From Cephalotrichum gorgonifer (lineage: Eukaryota > Ascomycota > Sordariomycetes > Microascales > Microascaceae): a DNA stretch of 64,000 nt. Numbering within the stretch: position 1 is the first letter of the stretch; every line of letters starts with the position of its first letter. The stretch spans positions 4,434,640-4,498,639 of the forward strand of contig ONZQ02000001.1 of assembly GCA_900312665.1 (NCBI GenBank), written 5' to 3'. This document shows positions 45,735 through 58,020 of this stretch, piece by piece. The translations under genes and the position numbers were made by a program. The notes under the pieces are model-generated. The model was not told where the DNA came from, ran no database searches, and worked only from the letters and a program-made list of their open reading frames with translations.

Positions 45735-46269
45735 GCTGTAGGAGCTCTCTCTCCCCCCTTTATTGTTGTCACGTGGCATCTCATTCGGGTTTGTGAGTTT
45801 GGTGGGAGGAGGGAAAAGAAGTTTTGGGTTATAGAGGATTTGGGATAAAGGGTGGGCATCACATTCCAGGTTTTGTTTTCCCCCTAGGGACACATGCATT
45901 TCCGGGTTATTATGCAGGGGCAGGGGCACACAGGGGTGTTATGAGCTAGGTTACTGGCATAGGGCGTTAAAAGGTCGGAATTTCATGGACATGTCATTAT
46001 TTCTTCGTCCGTGGTTTATACGTTACTATTCCTTACTGTTCCTTGACGTTTCGTCCGCATGTCCGGTTTGGAAAAAACAAGGGTGGGGGGACTTGGCCTT
46101 CAAAAAGACTGGATGGAGGGTGACGGGACATCTCTCTAGAGCAGGACACATACATCCCATAGGGCATATATATATACATATACGTGATAAAGGGAAGACA
46201 CGTCAACATCCAGAACTCTCATAAACACATTTCTAGTATAGACAGTTAAATGCTAACAGGTGGGGCTCC
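45735..46269. other. Convergent intergenic region PPN1 / TPA1
   Basis: 3' flanks only; no other gene seen. Confidence 0.5.
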
Positions 46270-48389
46270 TCAATCCGATTCGCTACCAGGCGAGTCCGAA
46301 AAGCCATTGAACTCTTCCTCATCGTCGTCGTCCTCCTCCTCATCCTCATCACCCCCTTCCGCGTTCCCCTTCCCGTCCTCCTCCTCGACGTCGTAAACGC
46401 CCGATATGTCCCACCGGTCGCCGGCGGCGCTCTTACTGACGTAGCCCACGAAGCGCAGGGCGCCCGAGTCCCTGAGGACGATGGTGAGCTTGTTCCACGC
46501 GGCGGCCTGGAAGAAGAGGATGTTGTCGTCGGCGTCGCCGGAGGAGGCCTTGTACACGGCCGCGTCGCCGTCGTCGTCTTCGTCGGTCGCCATATAGATC
46601 TCGTGGCCGCCCACCTCCTTCTCAGGGGCCTTCTCTGGGGGAGGCGCGGGGGCGGCGGCGGCCTTCTCCTTGCCCTTCCCTTTGCCCTTATCCTTGCCCT
46701 TGCCCTTGCCATTGGGTTTCGACGCGGGGATCTGATCTTCCTCCTCCTCCTCCTCTTCTTCTTCTTCCTCCTGGTCGCCCCAGCCTGTCGTGGGCGTGAA
46801 TCCTAAGTTCAGCTCCAGCCTCGGCTTCCCCTCGTGGCCGGTCGCGAGGGTGTAGTCCAGGCCCCTCCGGAACCGGCGGGCCAGCAGGTCGCTGCTCTCG
46901 ACGGTGCAGCCGGTCGCGAGGGAGAGCCACCGCCTGAACTGCCTGCTGGGGAGGAAGACGTCGAGCAGCTCTGTGACGGGCGACTCCTCGCGCGAGGTCC
47001 GCAGCTCGCCCGGCCCCGCGGGCTGCATGTACAGGTACCTGTGCTTGTGGGGCGGCCTCGCGACCTTCCAGCTCGTGGCGGCCTCGATCGCGGGGCTGCC
47101 GCCGGACGGCAGGTCGGCCTTCTCCTGGGCCTCGACGTAGGAGCGCAAGCGCGCGGCGAACTTCGGGGTCAGGATGTTGGAGAGCGTGATTCCGGAGGTC
47201 TCGTCGAAGTGCTCCGCGATAGCCTCGAGGGTGTCGGGGACGAGGTAGGTGGGGGCGATGTACTTGAGCAGGAACTCGAGGTCCGCGGCGTCAAAGGTCT
47301 CCTCGGCGGAGGCCGCGTCGCGGCCCTTGTCGGCGGCGGCGGCGGTCGGGCGCGGGGCGGGGCGGTCATACTGGTCCGGGTTCCCCTGGAGCTGCATGAG
47401 GCCGCTGTTCCTCGCCAGCTCGTCCTCGGCGCCCTCCTTGTAGCCGTCCTCGCCGATCTGGGGGATGTGGAACCAGCCGCTGATGGCCATCCTCACGCGG
47501 CCGCCCTCGCGCTCCAGGTTGGCGGGGTCGTCGGGGTGGTAGACCTCCTCGACATCGTGGAAGCTCTCTCCCGGTTGGACGGCGAAGAAGCTGAGCTGGT
47601 TCCAGGCCGGGGGAATGACCTTCGCGGCGTCGGGGAGCGGGGTCTTAGCGACGGTGCCGTCCTCTGCGTTGGGGATCTCCTCGGTCGGGAAGAGGCGGAG
47701 GGCGCCGCCCCACTCGGCTTTCCAGGGGACGTCCGGGTCGGTCAGATAGAGGATGTAGCTGACCTTTCGGCTCCCGATGACGTCGTCGTGGCAGAGGAGG
47801 AAGCAGCCGGGGGTGTAGACGTTGATGGCCATGTCGGTCTTGCGGCCGCTGAGGGGCCCGCAGCCGGTGACGTGCGAGACGTAGTCGCGGAAGGTGCGGG
47901 AGTAGACGGCGTCGCGGAGGGCGAGGAGGGAGGGGAGCTTGGAGAGGGCATCGTCGTCGAGGCCGTCGAGGTTGGCGAGGTCGCCGGACTGGTGGATGCG
48001 GTAGATGTCGGTCTCCTTGGGGGTGAAGTGGACGTTGTCGCGGATCTCGTTTCGGACGGAGCGGAGGAGGGAGTCGTCGACGAGGGATTCTATGACGGCG
48101 TGCTTGTAGGGGGCGGATTTGGCGTACTGGGAGGTGTAGGAGTCGAGGACGGACTTGTCGAAGAGGTTCTTCCGGAACCGCTTCTTGGCTTCTTCTGGGG
48201 TGAGGGCTAGGGAAGGAAAGAACGGGTCAGTGGCGGTGGGCAGATCACGCGCGGGATGAGAGAGGAACCGGGGGGGAAGAGAGAAGAAGAAGGAGGAGGG
48301 AGAGGAAGAGGAAGACTAGACATACAGGCTTTGGGCCGCCTCTTGTTAGAGGCGCTCCTTGACGCGGAGGATTCCGCCTTGCGCTTCAT
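46270..48389 (-). CDS. TPA1: Prolyl 3,4-dihydroxylase TPA1/OFD1 (uS12 hydroxylase)
   Basis: Fe(II)/2-oxoglutarate oxygenase that hydroxylates a proline of ribosomal protein uS12; it affects translation accuracy and, in fission yeast, oxygen-dependent Sre1 turnover. Two exons on the minus strand, 48389-48326 and 48206-46270, give 666 residues. The N-terminus MKRKAESSASRSASNKRRPK looks like a nuclear localisation signal. Catalytic domain: FLLCHDDVIG has iron ligands His161 and Asp163, SFHDVEEV supplies His238, and RMAISGWFH the 2OG-binding Arg260. A second, degenerate double-stranded beta-helix domain follows (YLVPDTLEAIAEHFDETSG and later). A low-complexity linker has a Glu run and alternating KGKGK, and the acidic tail EDEEEDDDDEEEFNGFSD precedes the stop. 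Confidence 0.93.
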
Positions 48390-49702
48390 TGTCGGTCAAT
48401 TGGAGAGATGCCGGACTAGGGATGGCAATTGTTTGGCGGGTAAAGTATTAGGGTCGGTTCCAGGTTGCGGTGAGCCTGTTGGGGGAGGGGGAGCGCCCTT
48501 ATAAGTTGGTTGTTGGTTGTTGGATTCGCGGTGTGCTTGTCTTAGATGGGCTGATTTCAAGGCCCAGAATTTTTTTTGGAATGGCAGTGTAAGGTGAGAC
48601 GGACTTTTTGGTGGGGTCCTAACTAGTGTGAGAGCTGATGAGTGGCACGCTAAATGGCAAGGTGGGCGGCTTGTAGGGATACCTCTTCAGCTTGTGTGGG
48701 GTACGGCGTTTCGGTAGGGTCCGCCGACTGGCGTTTCACCCCTCGTGTACAAGTACTCGCACATGATTATGGCCCTTTACTTGGACTCCTTTTCAGCTAC
48801 CGTAATGGATCTTCCTCCCTCCACCTGCCATTTCCATTCGCATAAATCCTTTGCCGCCGTTACCATCCACCCCGCGTCTTCCCTCCGCGAAACAAAAGGC
48901 ATGCATGACGGCGGTAGCGCCGAGTCCTCTCTCCGCCCATCCAGTCTTTGGCGTCCGTCATGCGCCTCCCTGCAGCCCGCCCCCTTACACCTACACGGAA
49001 GAGGGCGTTGACGTTGGATCATCATGTCTCTGGGAGGATAGATATAAGATGGAGGATGGAGGCCTTATCAGATCTGCATCTAGGCGCCCGGTCTCACGCT
49101 TGCATGGTCCAATGGGCAAGGTCTCAAGTTGGGAATATGTCTCTGGTGTGTGGATTCGCAGGCGATGAGTGTTTGTTCTCTGGACGACCAACATGGCCAG
49201 GTCCAGGTCTGGAACGAAGCAGACTTGACGCAGGACAGGCGCGGAGAATGCTGCCCCGTCCATCGTCCATCATCCATCATGATGTGTCTACGGCTATGGC
49301 TATGGCTATGGCTACGGGGATCACTAACATCAACGTCAGTGTCAGTATCAGCATCAGTAACTCACTCGAACCCGGTCGAAGTCACCTCGTGAATGATACA
49401 TATATCCATATCCAGGTCCAGCATACTTCCCGTAGATTAACCCGATTGAAGTTCGTCCAACTCAGTCATCAAGTCCCAGCTCAAAAATGGTCAGTACAGA
49501 AACTCACTGGTCAAGTCACATCACCTCACCTCACCTCATTCGTGTAAGCCGGGGAAATGCCAAATCTTGCCCCGCACTCAGACTCCTCGACCCCTCCATC
49601 AACCTTCATCAATCCTCATCAACCCTCACCCTCATACTCATACTCATCCCATCCCTATACCTCACCCTATCTCTCACCATCCCATCCCCAACCACCACCG
49701 CA
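48390..49702. other. Divergent intergenic region TPA1 / class-V aminotransferase, 1.3 kb
   Basis: Holds GTACAAGTAC at 48747-48756 and a GGCTAT repeat at 49292-49315. Pyrimidine- and A-rich simple sequence precedes the aminotransferase start. Short ORFs here are not called. Confidence 0.5.
49292..49315 (+). repeat. (GGCTAT)3 GGCTAC hexanucleotide repeat
   Basis: Three perfect GGCTAT units and one variant unit lie in tandem, about 390 bp upstream of the aminotransferase ATG. Confidence 0.85.
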
Positions 49703-50994
49703 ATGCCCGACATCACCACCATCCGCGCCGCCTTCCCCTCCCTCTCCACCCCGCAAGTCTTCTTCGACAACGCCGGCGGCAGCCAGACCCTCGGCACCGT
49801 CATCTCCTCCGTTACCTCCCACTACACCACCTCCAACGTCCAGCTCGGCGCCTCCTACCCGGCCTCCCAGCGCGCCACAGCCGGCTACACCGCGGCCTTC
49901 GACTCCGCCGCCCGCTACCTGAACTGCCCCTCCTCGCGCATCGTCTTCGGGCCCTCGTCCACCCAGCTCCTCCGCAACCTCTCCCACGCCCTCCTCCCCT
50001 TCGAGCCCGGCGACGAGGTCGTCGTTTCCCTCGCCGACCACGAGTCCAACATCTCCCCCTGGATCGACCTCGTAGCGCGCCAGTCCCTCGTCGTCCGCTG
50101 GCACAGGCCCTCCTCCCCGGCCTCCGACGCCGGCGACATCACCTCCCTCTTCACGGCCCGGACACGCCTCGTCGCCGTCACGCACGCCAGCAACATCCTC
50201 GGCACCGTGAATCCCATCCGCCGCATCGCCGACGCCGCCCACGCCGTCGGCGCCCTCCTCGCCGTCGACGGCGTCGCCTACGCGCCCTACGGCCCCATCG
50301 ACGTGCGCGAGCTCGGTGCGGACTTCTACGTTTTCTCGTGGTACAAGGTCTTCGGCCCCCACATCGCGACTCTGTACGTCAGCGACGCCGTCTTCCCGCG
50401 CGTCAGGTCCCTGGGCCACTACTTCCACCCCACAGACACCCTAGACGGGAAACTCGGGCTCGCGGCCGCGAGCTACGAGCTCCTGCAGGCCGTGCCGCCC
50501 GTGGTCGACTACCTCGGCGCCCCCGACGGCGAGATGAGGCGGTGGATGGCGGTCCAGCACCTCGAGGTCACCGCCCCGTTGCTCGTCTACCTCGCCGCGA
50601 ACGAGAAGAGGTACACCGTCCACGGGAAGCCCGAGGCGGGGCCGGACCGCACCCCCGTCGTCAGCTTCTCCGTGAAGGGGTGGAGCTCCAAGGCCGTGGT
50701 CGAGGCCATCGGGGAGGTGTCGGACTTTGGGCTGAAGTGGGGCCACTTCTACTGTCCGCGGCTCGTGGGGGATATCCTGGGGCTGCTGGGGGAGGGGCAC
50801 GATGGGGTCGTGAGGGTCAGTTTGACGCATTACAATACTGGTGAGTGTGATATTCATACATGTACCTCCCCTCCCTGACGTTCTTTTCTGGTCTGGAACC
50901 GAACAGAGTGCTGACTTCGGCCGTGGTAGTCGAGGAGGTGGAGTCCTTCATCAAAGTCTTGGATTCAGTCGTCTCCTCAAGAGACTCAGTCTAA
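49703..50994 (+). CDS. PLP-dependent class-V aminotransferase (cysteine desulfurase-like)
   Basis: Fold-type I PLP enzyme of the class-V group that includes cysteine desulfurases and isopenicillin-N-epimerase-like proteins. Two exons, 49703-50840 and 50930-50994, give 400 residues. The ATG at 49703 gives MPDITTIRAAFPSLSTPQVF; the open frame upstream is low-complexity leader. FFDNAGGSQTLGTVI is the substrate-loop start, LADHESNISPW and THASNILGTVNPIRRI follow, VDGVAYAPYG holds the PLP-contacting Asp, and Lys215 in FSWYKVFGPH is the Schiff-base lysine. The short last exon adds VEEVESFIKVLDSVVSSRDS after LTHYNT, typical of the family end. The catalytic Cys loop of true SufS/NifS enzymes is not evident, so the reaction is unassigned. 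Confidence 0.88.
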
Positions 50995-51304
50995 TATCCG
51001 GAGTAACGACGTCCCAGGCTGTCTCGGATAGATAACTCACTACACCGTAATATACGCATCATCTCACCCCGTCATATAGTCTCCTTTCATATAGTACTTG
51101 TTCTCGTTTTATGACATCTGTATACATCTACATATACGCTCAGGGGGTTTATCTCCCAGGGATGGATCTCTTCTTAATCCTAGAGCGAAGTCGTCCGTTC
51201 CTCACTCACTCACTCACTCCCACCGCCTCCACGAGCACCTTTTGCAGCTCGCTCCCCACCTCACCCACCGCCAGCCTCCCGGGATCCGGCAGAGGGAGGC
51301 GTTC
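50995..51304. other. Convergent intergenic region, aminotransferase / RPE1
   Basis: 310 bp of 3' flank. A CACT tetranucleotide run lies at about 51204-51219. Confidence 0.5.
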
Positions 51305-52536
51305 CTACCTCCTCTTCTCGACCGCATCCCTCAAGGCCCGGATCACCTCGCCCGGGTCCGCGGCCCCGAACACCGCGCTCCCCGCCACGATGACATTGGC
51401 GCCCGCGTCGGCCGCCTGGTCGATGGTCCCCGGCCCCAGCCCGCCGTCGACCTCGATGTTGAGGTCCGGGTAGCGCGCGCGGAGCTCGGCGACCTTGGGG
51501 AGCTGGTCGGCCATGAACTTTTGGCCGCCGAAACCGGGCTCTACCGTCATCACCAGCACCATCTGTAGTGTTCGCCTCTGTTAGCAACCTTTTTAAGACC
51601 TTTGATAGTAGAAAGTGTTTGGTGAGGTATACCCAGGTAACGGGCAAAAAAGGGGGGGGGTGGTCAATGGAAAGGAAAGAAATAGGGGGCGGGGCTCATA
51701 CATCCGGCCGCTCCTTCTCATGAGGGCTGTCGAGGACATCGTACAGAACATCCACCTTCGTACCGGGCTTGATCGCTATGCCGGCAAGCATCCCGCAGTC
51801 ATGTATATATCGTATCAGATCCCTGGGGTTCGTCTTGAAGGCCGAGGTCTCGGCGGGGGACTCGGCGGCCGACGAGGACGCGGCCTCGTAGTGGAAGCAG
51901 TAGAGGTTGCAGCCGGCGTTCTGGAACTCCTTGACCCATTTCTTGGGCTGTAGGTGTGTTGAGTTAGCTTTAGCTTGAGTTTCCCGTCTCCTCTCTCTCT
52001 GACGCGGGGGACTATCGGAGAATCGTAGGTAGGTAGGTAGGGGTGATCGAATCAAGGACAAGGGCGGTGCGTAGCGAAAGGGGGGAGGGAAGGGGGAGAG
52101 AAGGAAGCAGGGAAAACACACCTCGGCTATCATCATGTGGCAGTCAAACGTGCCCTTCCCAAAGTTCTTCTTGGGCGCGTCGACATGTCCTCTTATCGCC
52201 GTCACGACCGGCGCCCCGAAGGTGATGTTTGGCACGAAGTGGCCGTCCCTACCCTGCATCATCAGCAATATGCACCTCGGGTTTCCTTCCCTCACCTTAT
52301 CCTTCTCCTTCCGTTCCTTTCCTTCCCATCGTCGGGGGGAAAAGGCGAAAAGTAAGGTATGGTAAGTTGGGTTGAGGTATGGGAAGGGAAGCGAAGGAGT
52401 AAATATGGGGAAGAGTGTACATTATATCGACGTGAAGCCAGTCGGCTCCCTTCCCTATCGTCCCCGAGCATTCCTCCCCAAGCCTCGCGAAGTCCGCCGC
52501 GAGGATCGAAGGCGCGATGATGGCAGGCGGCGACAT
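51305..52536 (-). CDS. RPE1: Ribulose-phosphate 3-epimerase
   Basis: Interconverts ribulose-5-phosphate and xylulose-5-phosphate in the cytosolic pentose phosphate pathway. Four exons on the minus strand: 52536-52421, 52248-52122, 51947-51702 and 51562-51305, giving 248 residues in a TIM barrel. IIAPSILAADFARLG opens it; HVDIMDGHFVPNITFG spans the first junction and carries metal-binding His and Asp. HMMIAEPKKWVKEF spans the second. VMTVEPGFGGQKFM and EVDGGLGPGTID are the phosphate-binding and late-strand motifs. At intron 1 two AGs lie close together (CAGGGTAG); only the downstream AG restores DIMDGHFVPN. An insertion of Ala/Ser/Glu (SSSAAESPAETSAF) in the third exon is longer than in yeast Rpe1. 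Confidence 0.94.
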
Positions 52537-53702
52537 CTTTTATTTTCGTTCTCGTTTCGTTTCGTTTCGTTTCGATTGGAGGGGTTCGTTAAACTCGACG
52601 CTCGATGCTCGTCCTTTCCCTCCTATGTAACCTCGTTCGGCTCGTTAGGAAAAGAAAAAAAAAAGGAAAAAGAAAATATGCAAAGCAGAAAAGTATTGCT
52701 GGGAATGCGACGTGGTTCGTCTTAGCTTGCTTACTGGATGTGACGATATTATCCAAGGTAGGTAGGTACAGGCAAGTGTGAGGAGGGGCAGGTACGAGCC
52801 CAGACATCTATCTGGGTATTAGCAGAATGCCCCGCACTAGCCGAGACGAGACATTTTCCTAGGCGCGGGGTATCATTTTGACTGGTCAATCCCACTCCTC
52901 CATTATTCATTTTCATTCCCTTTTCCGACATTAAGATGCCGGACTTCGGAGCAATCCACCCGGCCTCCGCGGAAAAAGGGTTCAAGACGAATATTCAGAA
53001 AGTTTGTCATTGTTTTTGGTATGTTTTATAATGAAAAAAATAAGGAAGAAGAAAAAAGGACCAGATGTAATGGCCGTATTTAGTAACGAACAACACAAAG
53101 AATCTTGATATTATTACCGTCCAAACTCCTCTCCGTCGCCCCAGCCCGTTAACTAACACTAACACCCCAACCAAGTGCATTCTTCCCGGGTCCCGTTCGC
53201 TTTCGTATGCTTAGTACCTCCATATGTCTCCCTGCTTCCCTACCGCGTTCTCACCCCCTTCCCCCTCCCACCTGAACGAAGTCCGGCCTCCTACTCCTAG
53301 GTGGCGGTATCCCTAAAGTAGCAACTCGGCAATATAAAACACCAACCCAGGGGAGTCATAAAAAAGATAATGAACAAAAGGTCTCCCCCCGGGTATATCA
53401 ACAAGGAAATATGGCCGAGGCTCCCCGGCCGGAACAACAAAAAAACTCCCGAGGCCGTCTCGGCCCCAGCTAGTACAGTGCAGTCCTGGCACAGGTAGCA
53501 ACCCCCGAGTAAGACGAGTCCACGTTTATACGGTCCGCCTCGCAACCTCGCCCCTCTCTCCCGGCTCAGGCTCCTTGCCATCTTCGTCTTCTGGCGGCAC
53601 CGCCTCCTCCTCCTCCACTCCCTCCTCGACACACCCAAGGCTAAACCGCCGCCTCCTCCTCGCCCATTGCCCGAGCTCCTGCTCCGGCCCCGGGTCCCAC
53701 TT
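52537..53702. other. Intergenic region between RPE1 and SSK2 (same strand)
   Basis: Probable RPE1 promoter and SSK2 3' flank. A (TTTCG)n pentanucleotide run at about 52552-52574 lies just before the RPE1 ATG (CGAAA repeats on the coding strand). No gene recognised. Confidence 0.5.
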
Positions 53703-56700
53703 CTAATAGAACCCATCAGCGCCTCCGCTCCGGACGCCGTTGGTCCCCGCCGGCCCCGGAGTCGACCCCACCGACCCGCTGTCGCTCGGTGTCCCCGGCT
53801 CCATGACGCGTTGCCGGATCGCCATCATCCAGTCGTGGCCCAGCAGCTCGATCGCCGTCGCCCTCTTCAGCGGATCACGCGTGAAGCAGCGCTTCAGGAA
53901 ATCGATGCCCTCCGGGCTGAGCTGGTCCTCCGTCGGCAGCGGCGGCGGGATGCCCTGCGCGATACTGTACATAATCGCGAACTCGTTGTCGAGGTTCCCC
54001 CACGGCCGCCGCCCCGTCGCCATCTCTAGGACCACACACCCGATGCTCCATATGTCGCCCGCGCCCCCTTGACCACCCACGTCCTCGCCCCTGACCACCT
54101 CGGGCGACATGTACATCGGCGTCCCGCCCCCGGCCACCGATTTGCTCGGCTTAACCGTGTGAAGGTCTATCGCAATCGAGCGTACCTGCTTGGCGAAGAC
54201 CTTGGCGGCCCCGAAGTCGACGTACTTGATGATGCCGTTGTGATCGAGCAGGATGTCTAATGGATCACGTTAGTATCATCCTTTATGTATCATTATCTCC
54301 GCGAGAGACGGAGAAGAACAGAAAGGGGGGGAAGGAGGAACAAAACTTACTCTCTGGCTTGATATCGCGATGGACGATGCCGCTCGCGTGTAGATACGTA
54401 AGACCTTCGAGAAGCTGCAGCGCGTAAACCATAATCACCTGCTCGTCCTCGATACGTCCGTGCTCCAAGAGGTTCGCCAGCGATCCGTTCTGGCAGTACT
54501 CCATGAAGATGTAGACCCGGTCTCGGTGCACCTCGATGCCGTAGTACGACACGACGTTGGGATGGTCGAGCACCTCCAGCACCCCCATCTCGTCCCTGAT
54601 CTGACCCGCGATCCGCGGGATCAGCTTGGGGTCCGGGAGCCGGATCTCCTTGACCGCCATCAGCTGGCCCGAGTCCAGGTTCACGGCCGCGTACACCGTG
54701 CCGAACGTCCCGCCGCCGATGAAGCTACCCTGCTGCCAGCGCATCGTGACGTTGGTCGCCGACGACGAGAGGTACGCGAGCGACCGGTCCACCTCGTTGT
54801 TCGTCTCCAGCACCCGCCCCATCGCCGACCTCGACGTCTCGATCTGTCGCCTGAGCTCGTCCACCTTCTCCAGCTCCTGCACCTTGTGCTCCGACGTGTA
54901 CCTCGCCGCCTCCTTATCGCTCGTTATCCGGTTCTGGTCGAGTTTCTTCTTGAGTTGCCCCATGAGGTTCTCCATGCTGCGCTCCTTCTCCGCCTTGGCC
55001 GCTAGCATCGACCTGGCTCCCATAATGTCAAAGTGCGAGATGAGGAGCGCCATGCAGCCGGATACCTTTGTCCGCAGCTGGACGTACTCATCCTCGCCGA
55101 GCGCGAGCATGTGGCGTCCCCGCGTCATGCCCATGGCGAACTCGAGAGCCAGCACCGCCCACCGGAACGTCCGCCGGTCCGACGCGATGCAGTCGTCCGT
55201 GATGAAGCTGACCCAGTCGAGCGCCAGCTTGGTGAGCTTCAGCATGTTCATCTGCTTCCTGTTGCTGTCCAGGTACATCAGCGACCGCTTGCCGAACTCC
55301 GTCGCGAAGACGAAACACGTCTGCACCAGCTCTTGGCAATCCTTGCCCTGCGTCTGCCGCCGGATCGTCTCGACGCTGTCCATGAACGTGGTCGAGAGCT
55401 TGTACGCCACCTTGCGCGTCTCTGCCAGCCGCACGTTCACCTTGTGGATGTTGGATCGCTGCTCGACCACGAGGTCCAGGTGGATGTTGAGCGAGTTCAG
55501 GAATAGCGTCCTCGTCCTCTCGAGCCGTTCCAGCGAGCCCGACGCGCACAGCCGGATGTGGCCACGCTTCAGGTCGATATTCTGCTCCCTGATGGACAGT
55601 TGGATCGAGTCCCCGAACCAGTGGGGCGGCGACTCAGGGCGTATGAGCAAGACGTAGGGGTCCCCGTTGTCTTCCGGGAACTGGTCCTTCGAGGTGACGG
55701 CTAGAAGTGACGGGATGTCGTAGTGCCGATCTCGTAGCGTCGGCGACGCGATGGTGACGATGCCCAACTTCTCAAAGTGCGGCACCTCAACGCGGAAATG
55801 CCCCGTCTCGATGAGCCGGTCGTAGAACTCCTGCATCTTCTCGGGCAGGAAGGAGATGCTGAGGTCCGACGCCGTCTCGTAGTTCTCGCCAAGCATGCGT
55901 GAGAATCGCTGCAGCATCCGCTGACGCACCCGGACGGAGTCGAGACACGCCTTGTACCGCTTGCTCAGGTCAGCCGCGCTCTCCTTCGGCTTGGCCTGGA
56001 GCTCCTTCTCGAACGTCTGGCTCAGCCGGTTGAAGGCCTTGTAGGTCAGCGAACTGAACTGCTCGGCCGCCTCGACGTCGCCGTTCTGGAGGTGGCTGCC
56101 GATGTGGTTGCCAAAGTCCCATTCCTGGAAGAGCAGCTCCGCCTCCTTGAACGTGTTTTTGTTGCCGCTGAGCTTCCAGTTGAGCATCTTGAAGTAGTAC
56201 TTCAGGCCGTCCAGGACGACCTGGTCGAACGACTCGTCGATACAGGGCGGCAGGTCCCAGCCCGCCTGAGCCTGCCCGATGGCGACGTATTCCTGCTTCA
56301 TGCGTATCGCGAGCTTGAGGATCAGTTGGAACTGTGAAATCATCTGGTCAAGCATCAGCGGATTCTGCTGTGCCGACTCCTTCGCCTTCCGGGCGTATGT
56401 CAGGCGGACTTTGATGATCTCCTCGACGAGCCGTGAGGGGAAGCTCATCAAGATGAGTAGCTCTTCGATATAAGGCGGGAGATGGCGTTTCCGGAAGGCC
56501 GGGTAGTTGTGAATTAAAGTCTCCTTTGATTTTCGAATGACGGCTGAGATGCGGACAAACATTCCCTTGTGCTCCCCCTCTCTCCTGTCGCTGCTGAGAC
56601 GCGAGTGGTCATATATGCCGTTCGGCCGGCGTCCATCATAGTTGCCGCCAAGGCGCGACTCCCACTCGGCCCCACGACGGTAATCGTCGCCGTCGCGCCT

Positions 56701-58020
56701 GTCGGACTCATCCGCCTCGGAGTAGAGGGTCTTCAGGCCGTCTTCCTTCATGAGCCTGTCGAGGAAGGACGGCTCGTCATTGAGGGACGGGGACCCCGGC
56801 GACCTCTCCTTGACCTTGGTGAAGTCTAGGTCATCGTTGCCCACCCACTTCTTGAGCACGGACAGCTCGGTGTTGATCAGTTTGTTGGTATTGTGCCAAG
56901 CCATGATGGCTTCGTACGCCTCGGTGAACTCGGGGGAATTGGCCACCTTGTGTTTGTCGGCGAGAGCGGCCCACGAAGGGTAGAAGCTATCGCACATGTC
57001 GGTCAACTCGACGATGTCCCGCACCTGCTCGTTCGGGGGTTTCCCGGCCTCGCTCTCGCCCTTGATTTCAAAGTCTACTACCTGCTCGAGACGCCGGTCT
57101 AGGGTTGCGCGGCCGTCCTCTATTAGCTTCCTCTGGACGGGGATGTGGCGCCCGCACACTTTGGACCGTATGCCCAGCCACAGCTCTTCGCTCCTGTGAA
57201 GCTGCTTCCCGGACTGCTGCTCGGTCGAGTTGGTGATCCGCTTCTTCTCTTGCTTCACCACGTCGCCCGTGAGCACCGCCTCGAGCATGCCGTGCCAATC
57301 CAAGCGCTCGCGACTTGCGGGGTCGTTGAGATCCTCCTCGGTGGGTTGAATATCGTCATTCCCATAAAACATGATGACCTCTTCGTTCCGTGCATCGAAT
57401 GGACTCTCCGAGGAGGGCGTCTCGCCGTCAGAATCAGAGTCTCCGTAGGTTGTCCCGCTCGGATTTGAGTACTCGTTGAAGTAGTCGTTCACGGACGGCT
57501 GCTGCAATCGCTGGAGGTATGCTCGGTCCCTGAATTGATCGGGCCCTCTTCTGGTCTTCGAGGAAGATCGGGCGTGGTCGTTGAAAGACGGGTTGGTCGG
57601 TATTGGGCGGCGTACCGGAGCGTACGCGCTCGAGGGAGTTCTCGCGGGCCCGGTTGGGCGTGATGGCCGAGGCGAGCTACCATTCATGTATAGTGAGCCG
57701 TCGATATCGGCTGGTCCGCCCCGCGAGGGCCGGGACCCGCCATTGACGGGAGGGGGAACAAGTGATAATTTGGCGCCGGGCGGATTGGATGGGTCGGGGT
57801 ATCTCGCTAAGCTCCCCAGATCCTCGTGCGAGCCGCCGGTGCGGGTGACTTTTGGGCGCGAGGGCATGAGATGGGGGTCGGCGTAGTCGTCATACTCGGG
57901 TGCGTGGTCGACAGGGCGATCTAGTATCACTGACGACGGACGCGAACCCTGCTTCTCGGAACGCAGATCCTCTTCGCCGCCGGAGAAGCGAACGGCTCTG
58001 GGGGAGGTTTCGGAAGACAT
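53703..58020 (-). CDS. SSK2: MAP kinase kinase kinase of the Hog osmotic-stress pathway (Ssk2/Ssk22/Os-4)
   Basis: Phosphorylates the Pbs2-type MAPKK in response to osmotic and oxidative stress. Two exons on the minus strand: 58020-54351 and 54256-53703, giving 1407 residues. The ATG at 58020 (MSSETSPRAVRFSGGEEDLR) is chosen over an upstream in-frame start that only adds a Tyr/Ala-rich leader. Residues 1-380 are Ser/Pro-rich and disordered. The large middle part is the conserved Ssk2 regulatory region (LYFKMLNWKLSGNKNTFKEA type helices). The kinase domain begins at about residue 1093: Gly loop GGGTFGTVYAAV, Lys1124 in MAVKEIRL, HRDIKPEN with Asp1219, and DFGAAKVF with Asp1237. GTPMYMSPEVV and DIWSIGCVVLEMATGRRPW follow. 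An AVP-like Ala/Gly-rich short tail ends it. The intron splits the HRDIKPE-N codon region. Confidence 0.95.

Noticed and set aside
46834..48210. 458-codon plus-strand ORF opposite TPA1
   Set aside because: It overlaps the well-supported 2OG oxygenase on the other strand, has no domain and shows antisense-type composition.
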